Shown here piece after piece: positions 5,584-6,911 of a DNA stretch of 6,911 bases. A model generated the notes under the pieces. That model was not told where the DNA came from, did no database searches, and saw nothing but the letters and a program-made list of their open reading frames with translations. How positions within the stretch are numbered: position 1 is the first letter of the stretch; each line of letters starts with the position of its first letter. The stretch comes from AC-69 sp046728055 (GTDB taxonomy: Bacteria; Actinomycetota; UBA4738; HRBIN12): assembly GCA_046728055.1 (NCBI GenBank), contig JBKPDU010000159.1:1-6911 (forward strand), in the 5' to 3' direction. The translations under genes were made by a program, and so were the position numbers.

Positions 5584-6693
5584 ATGAGACGACCGACGAA
5601 CGTGTGGAGGTTGATCCGGGTCGGCGGAGCTGTGGCGCTGTCCGTCGCGCTCGCCTGGGTTCCGGGAGCGCCAGCCCTGGGGGCGTCAGCCATCCGGGCA
5701 CAGCTGGTAGTGGGGAGCCTGAACGTTCCGACCGCGTTCACCTTCGGGCCGGGCAACCGGATCTGGTACGTGGAGAAGGCCACCGGGCGGATCCGGATCC
5801 ACGACCTCGGAACGGGGTCGGACTCGCTCTTCGCCACGGTGCCCGGTGTGAACGCGAGCGGCGAGCGGGGGATGCTCGGGATCGCGCTCCACCCGGGGTA
5901 CCCGACCGACCCCTACGTCTACGTGTACGCCACCCGCTCGGTTTCCGGAACCCTGCGCAACCAGATCCTTCGGCTCACGGATTCCAGCGGAACGGGAACG
6001 GACCGCACCGTGATCTTCAGTTCGCCGGCTTCCTCCAGTCCCTACCACAACGGGGGCAGGATCCTGTTCGGCCCCGACGGCATGCTCTACGCGATCGTGG
6101 GCGAAGGACATAACCCCCGCAATGCCCAGGACACCACCCGGAACGACCGGGGGAAGATCTTGCGCATGACGCCGTCGGGCGGCGTCCCCTCGGGCAGCCC
6201 CTTCGCTAACAGCCGGATCTTCGCCTACGGGATCCGGAACTCCTTCGGCTTCGCGTTCGATCCCCAGAGGAATCGGCTGTGGGAAACGGAGAACGGCCCC
6301 TCGTGCAACGACGAGCTCAACCTGATCCGCAGGGGCGCCAACTACGGATGGGGACCCAATCAGACGTGCAGCGGCTCGGCCCCGCGCAACACGAACCAGG
6401 ACGGTCCCAACCCGGTCATGCCGAAGCGGTGGTACAACCCCGTGATCGCCCCGACCGGCATCGCGTTCTGTCAGGCCTGCGGCCTCGGCTCGCGGAACAG
6501 TGGCAGGCTGTTCTTCGGCGCCTACAACACCGGTGCGATCAGAGCAGTCACGCTGAACGCCAAGCGGACCGGTGTGATCGGACAACGGATCGCGTACACC
6601 CATCGGTCTGGCATCCTGTCGATGGAGGTCGGCCCGAGCGGGGTCCTGTATTTCAGCGACTCGGGCGGGATCTACAAGCTCGTGCGGTCATAA
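5584..6693 (+). CDS. Exported PQQ-dependent sugar (aldose/sorbosone) dehydrogenase-like beta-propeller protein
   Basis: A 369-residue member of the soluble glucose/sorbosone dehydrogenase family (GSDH, six-bladed propeller). These enzymes oxidise aldoses outside the cytoplasm with PQQ and Ca2+. Residues 1-34 are a signal peptide (MRRPTNVWRLIR, a hydrophobic core, then APALGA). Family motifs: GERGMLGIALHPGY at 93-106; SPYHNGGRILFGPDGMLY at 152-169, with His155 matching the catalytic base; RNDRGKILRM at 186-195; AYGIRNSFGFAFDP at 214-227, with Arg218; ENGP with an acidic DELN at 236-246; and NYGWG at 253-257. The C-terminal blades end GVLYFSDSGGIYKLV. Cys241, Cys262, Cys296 and Cys299 are compatible with disulfides in an exported protein. 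The gene is divergent from the molybdenum hydroxylase gene across 27 bp. No PQQ synthesis genes are in the window, so cofactor supply is unknown. Some family members are not sugar dehydrogenases; the substrate is open. Confidence 0.88.
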   Translation: MRRPTNVWRLIRVGGAVALSVALAWVPGAPALGASAIRAQLVVGSLNVPTAFTFGPGNRIWYVEKATGRIRIHDLGTGSDSLFATVPGVNASGERGMLGIALHPGYPTDPYVYVYATRSVSGTLRNQILRLTDSSGTGTDRTVIFSSPASSSPYHNGGRILFGPDGMLYAIVGEGHNPRNAQDTTRNDRGKILRMTPSGGVPSGSPFANSRIFAYGIRNSFGFAFDPQRNRLWETENGPSCNDELNLIRRGANYGWGPNQTCSGSAPRNTNQDGPNPVMPKRWYNPVIAPTGIAFCQACGLGSRNSGRLFFGAYNTGAIRAVTLNAKRTGVIGQRIAYTHRSGILSMEVGPSGVLYFSDSGGIYKLVRS

Positions 6694-6786
6694 CCGAACG
6701 AACCCGACGGCCCTTCCGCTTGAGCGCGGCCGGAGGTACGCTCGTCGAGGAACATCCGGTCTCGTTCCTGAAGTGAGGGCGGACGC
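6694..6786. other. Intergenic spacer between the sugar dehydrogenase and the small Glu/Pro-rich gene
   Basis: A 93-bp spacer. I see no convincing terminator hairpin with a T tract and no good -35/-10 pair. GTGAGGG at 6773-6779 serves as the ribosome site of the next gene. The two genes could be read together or the promoter may be of a type I cannot recognise. Confidence 0.4.
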
Positions 6787-6911
6787 ATGAACATCGGACG
6801 GCCCAAACGGGTCTTCGAGGTGGAACCGGTCTCGATCCCGGTGCCCGAGATCCTGCCCGAGCCGGAAGTCATGCCGGAGCCCGCGTCCGAGCCGACGCCG
6901 GCGTCCGAGCC
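6787..6911 (+). CDS. Small Glu/Pro-rich protein, N-terminal part (3' end outside window), function unknown
   Basis: The ATG at 6787 has GAGGG at 6775-6779 with a 7-nt spacer, and the frame stays open to the window edge (41 codons). The first 20 residues (MNIGRPKRVFEVEPVSIPVP) look like a conserved head: a short basic segment followed by alternating hydrophobic and acidic residues. The rest is Glu/Pro/Ala/Ser-rich, with SEPTPASEP at the visible end suggesting short repeats. There is no signal peptide. From memory it resembles short actinobacterial hypothetical proteins with an N-terminus of the type M-x-I-G-x-P-x-R; that recollection has not been checked. The downstream context is not visible, so no function is proposed. 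Confidence 0.6.
   Translation, partial: MNIGRPKRVFEVEPVSIPVPEILPEPEVMPEPASEPTPASE

Noticed and set aside
5686..6603. A 305-codon open frame on the - strand inside the sugar dehydrogenase gene.
   Set aside because: It is a shadow of a well-supported gene, with low-complexity Arg/Gly/Val composition and no motif.
6705..6742. A possible promoter or hairpin in the spacer before the small Glu/Pro-rich gene (TTGAGC, TACGCT, GC-rich inverted segments).
   Set aside because: The hexamers are wrongly spaced, the inverted segments mismatch, and no T tract follows.
1..6911. Mobile element, CRISPR, tRNA/rRNA or defence-system content.
   Set aside because: I found no transposase or integrase, no spaced palindromic repeats, no RNA gene signature and no defence-type domains. 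The only repeats are the coding repeats of the Gly/Ser tail.

Overview
This is a high-GC window, with G or C at most third codon positions. It holds six protein-coding genes, two of them cut by the window edges. Gene density, codon use, the Shine-Dalgarno sequences and the protein families (NRAMP-type carrier, Gmad2 lipoprotein, UGT-like glycosyltransferase, CoxL-like molybdenum hydroxylase, PQQ-type sugar dehydrogenase) suggest an uncultured, probably soil-type, actinomycetote. This placement is inference from style. No rRNA, tRNA or taxonomic marker is present.

Layout, left to right. The 3' part of an NRAMP-superfamily metal carrier (+) runs off the left edge. It converges with a Gmad2-domain lipoprotein (-), and the two stop codons overlap. 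A 78-bp divergent spacer with a plausible sigma70-type promoter leads to a GT1/UGT-like glycosyltransferase (+). That gene converges, across an 8-bp gap, with an exported protein that has a long Gly/Ser-rich tail (-). Further right, 58 bp upstream of the Gly/Ser gene and on the same strand, is a full-length xanthine dehydrogenase/CO dehydrogenase-type large subunit (-). It is divergent, across only 27 bp, from an exported PQQ-dependent sugar dehydrogenase-like protein (+). The right edge cuts a small Glu/Pro-rich protein (+).

No obvious single pathway unites the genes. Several products act at or beyond the membrane: the metal carrier, a lipoprotein, the Gly/Ser-tailed exported protein and the periplasmic or extracellular dehydrogenase. 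The two oxidoreductases sit back to back and may share regulation, but that is inference. The molybdenum hydroxylase subunit lacks adjacent genes for its usual FAD and iron-sulfur partners.

I see no phage, transposon, CRISPR, toxin-antitoxin or defence signature, and no convincing undescribed multi-gene system. The points most worth a second look are sequence departures within known families: the TM6 motif of the metal carrier, the N-terminal active-site motif of the glycosyltransferase, and the solitary CoxL-like gene. A strand-specific difference in translation signals is also notable: the three + genes whose starts are visible have Shine-Dalgarno sequences and the three - genes do not.
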